A stretch of DNA of 16,189 nucleotides from UBA11889 sp046582115 (GTDB lineage: Bacteria > Pseudomonadota > Gammaproteobacteria > Pseudomonadales > Azotimanducaceae), in assembly GCA_046582115.1 (NCBI GenBank), contig JAYGFA010000094.1:1-16189 (forward strand). The letters run 5' to 3'. Position 1 is the first letter of the stretch. Every line of letters begins with the position of its first letter. Made by a program: the position numbers and the translations under genes. The notes below the pieces were generated by a model. The model was not told where the DNA came from and did no database searches. It saw only the letters and a list, made by a program, of their open reading frames with translations. Shown piece by piece: positions 15,151 to 16,189 of the stretch.

Positions 15151-15390
15151 ATGGCCGAACCGAACATTGCACAAAAAGCGCCGTTCCCAGTCGACGTGAC
15201 AGCGGGCAAGAAATACTTTTGGTGCGCGTGTGGAAAGAGCAAAAACCAACCTTTCTGTGACGGCTCCCATAGCGACACAGAGTTCACACCCGTTGCATAC
15301 AAAGCGGATAAAGACCGAACACTATACTTTTGTGGCTGCAAACGAACCGCAGGTGCGCCACTCTGTGACGGTACGCATAACTCTTTGTAA
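15151..15390 (+). CDS. Small double-CDGSH iron-sulfur protein
   Basis: A 79-residue soluble protein with two CDGSH (zf-CDGSH, mitoNEET-like) motifs. The first has Cys25, Cys27, Cys36 and His40 ('WCACGKSKNQPFCDGSH'), the second Cys61, Cys63, Cys72 and His76 ('FCGCKRTAGAPLCDGTH'). Each set of three cysteines and one histidine should bind a [2Fe-2S] cluster. Proteins of this tandem kind are common in gammaproteobacteria, and their exact role (redox or cluster transfer) is unsettled. There is no transmembrane anchor, unlike animal mitoNEET. ATG 15151 has a good ribosome site (AGGAAT, 15136-15141). It diverges from the hydrolase gene across 83 bases; no partner protein sits beside it. The Fe-S carrier grxD in the same window is 11 kb away and probably unrelated in regulation. 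Confidence 0.93.
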   Translation: MAEPNIAQKAPFPVDVTAGKKYFWCACGKSKNQPFCDGSHSDTEFTPVAYKADKDRTLYFCGCKRTAGAPLCDGTHNSL

Positions 15391-15625
15391 GGTCGGGTGT
15401 GTGCCTGACGGCCAACCCGATCAATGAAGTGCTGAAGCCTGTTGGACCATGCGACACTCGCGTTAAGGCGACTGTTAGAAGAAGCCGCGCTGTCGATTTT
15501 CCGAAGGAAAGCGTCAGACAAACGGGTCAATCAGTTTACGATTACCCGACAACTTTTGATTGATTCGGATCTTTTCCCTATTCGTTTCCGGGCATGCTGC
15601 TTCGCTCAGCACGGAAAGATTCAAC
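15391..15625. other. Gap between the CDGSH gene and the kinase gene
   Basis: I see no supported gene, tRNA or repeat in these 235 bases. TCGGGT and ACCCGA near 15394 and 15414 could pair around a long loop just after the CDGSH stop, and TGCTG/CAGCA around 15597-15613 could form a short stem downstream of the kinase stop. Neither has a T-run, so no terminator is called. Confidence 0.4.
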
Positions 15626-16189
15626 CTAGCTGAGCACCACCGAAGTTACTTCATGGTTTTCGCCAAGATTTACGACCAGGTCTGCTGTCCGAGGTGCGTC
15701 TTCCATCATCCAAAGTGTCAATCTCTCATAATGCGCGACGAACCGATTAATCTCGACTACTCCCTTTCGCGCCGCAGCCGGCAGCGATTGCTCCTGCTCC
15801 AACCGCCACCTTCGAACCGCGGCCATATTAGGTACATTAAGGTACACCAGCTGATCGAAACGACTCGCCAGATCACGATACGCGGTCTCGAGCGCATCAT
15901 TGATGCTCTTCCGCCAGTCGCCGTTGGGGTCGTGGTCTCGTTCAAGTTGGTTGATAGGCGTGTCCTCGGAAGCGCCAGGTATCGGACGCGCACCAACGCA
16001 CCAGCCTTCGACAACCACCCGCGTAACCGGCCCATCGATACGTCGGTTACCAACACGTTCATCCCTTGCCTTATCGAACACGGGAACCTTGACCGTCCCT
16101 CCATCTATCAGTATGTCTATGCTCTTCAATAAAGCATCAACGTCGTGGGTACCCGGAGGACCTCGCGTTGCCATTAACGGGTGCACTTC
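15626..16189 (-). CDS. Glycerate-kinase-like P-loop kinase, C-terminal part (5' end outside window)
   Basis: The frame runs open to the right edge; 187 residues and the stop are visible. It resembles the P-loop kinase group that includes plant D-glycerate 3-kinase (GLYK), yeast Tda10 and E. coli YggC, which share a phosphoribulokinase/uridine-kinase fold. Seen: 'HPLMATRGPPGTHDV' at the left of the fragment, 'VVEGWCVGARP' in the middle, 'INQLERDHDPNGDWRKSIND', and 'FVAHYERLTLWM' near the end. The Walker A motif would be in the missing N-terminal part. The substrate is not proved by these motifs, and a general putative-kinase label is the safe alternative. It converges with the CDGSH gene after a 235-base gap. 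Its relation to glycerol metabolism (glpK, 6 kb away) is only a thought. Confidence 0.78.
   Translation of the reverse strand, partial: EVHPLMATRGPPGTHDVDALLKSIDILIDGGTVKVPVFDKARDERVGNRRIDGPVTRVVVEGWCVGARPIPGASEDTPINQLERDHDPNGDWRKSINDALETAYRDLASRFDQLVYLNVPNMAAVRRWRLEQEQSLPAAARKGVVEINRFVAHYERLTLWMMEDAPRTADLVVNLGENHEVTSVVLS

Noticed and set aside
15068..15172. Extended N-terminus of the hydrolase as a signal peptide
   Set aside because: The extension would overlap the start of the divergent CDGSH gene, has no clear positively charged N-region or cleavage site, and relies on a non-ATG start.
15138..15530. 130-codon minus-strand frame over the CDGSH gene and the following gap
   Set aside because: Most of it is the complement of the well-supported double-CDGSH gene; the part in the gap shows no family features.
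15391..15625. Hidden tRNA or small RNA gene in the gap before the kinase
   Set aside because: No T-loop-like GTTCRANYC with matching arms and no strong hairpin with a T-run was found on either strand.
15560..16132. 190-codon open frame on the plus strand at the right end
   Set aside because: It overlaps the glycerate-kinase-like gene in antisense, and the kinase frame has clear family motifs while this one has none.

Overview
The window reads as an ordinary chromosomal housekeeping segment from a gammaproteobacterium. The evidence is protein resemblance recognised by eye: NrdA with two N-terminal ATP-cones and NrdB with its 'MLSWDE' start and 'TGGALSWD' end are of the Pseudomonas type, and Nth, GrxD and RNase T look clearly gammaproteobacterial. 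The set metG, nth, argG, rnt, grxD, argF is also, as I remember it, spread over one neighbourhood in Pseudomonas. G+C is moderate by eye. I see no tRNA, rRNA, CRISPR array, insertion sequence, phage gene or toxin-antitoxin pair. Genes are tightly packed and appear intact apart from the two cut by the window edges.

Left part (1-4511): the C-terminal two thirds of metG, then nth on the same strand. Next come argG (minus strand), rnt (plus) and grxD (minus). nth and argG converge, as do rnt and grxD, while argG and rnt diverge. Middle (4579-7912): a PatB/MalY-type C-S lyase followed by argD and argF, which look like one operon with its own promoter. ArgD (acetylornithine to ornithine), ArgF (ornithine to citrulline) and ArgG (citrulline to argininosuccinate) are three steps of one pathway, so the region is partly an arginine cluster split between two strands.

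Right part (7957-16189): glpK on the minus strand is separated from the nrdAB operon by a 343-base divergent control region holding NrdR-box-like sequences. nrdAB encodes a class I ribonucleotide reductase. An alpha/beta hydrolase (minus) and a small double-CDGSH iron-sulfur protein (plus) then diverge from each other. The right edge cuts a glycerate-kinase-like P-loop kinase on the minus strand.

I did not find a convincing undescribed multi-gene system. The points worth a second look are mostly in control regions: an in-frame TAG just after the best-placed ribosome site and ATG of rnt; a consensus promoter followed at once by a terminator-like hairpin before argD; NrdR-like boxes before nrdA; a strong inverted repeat in the glpK leader; a hairpin over the argG ribosome site; a possibly leaderless C-S lyase mRNA; a GlpK without the known allosteric contact residues; and direct adjacency of metG and nth without the rnf/rsx genes that often lie between them.
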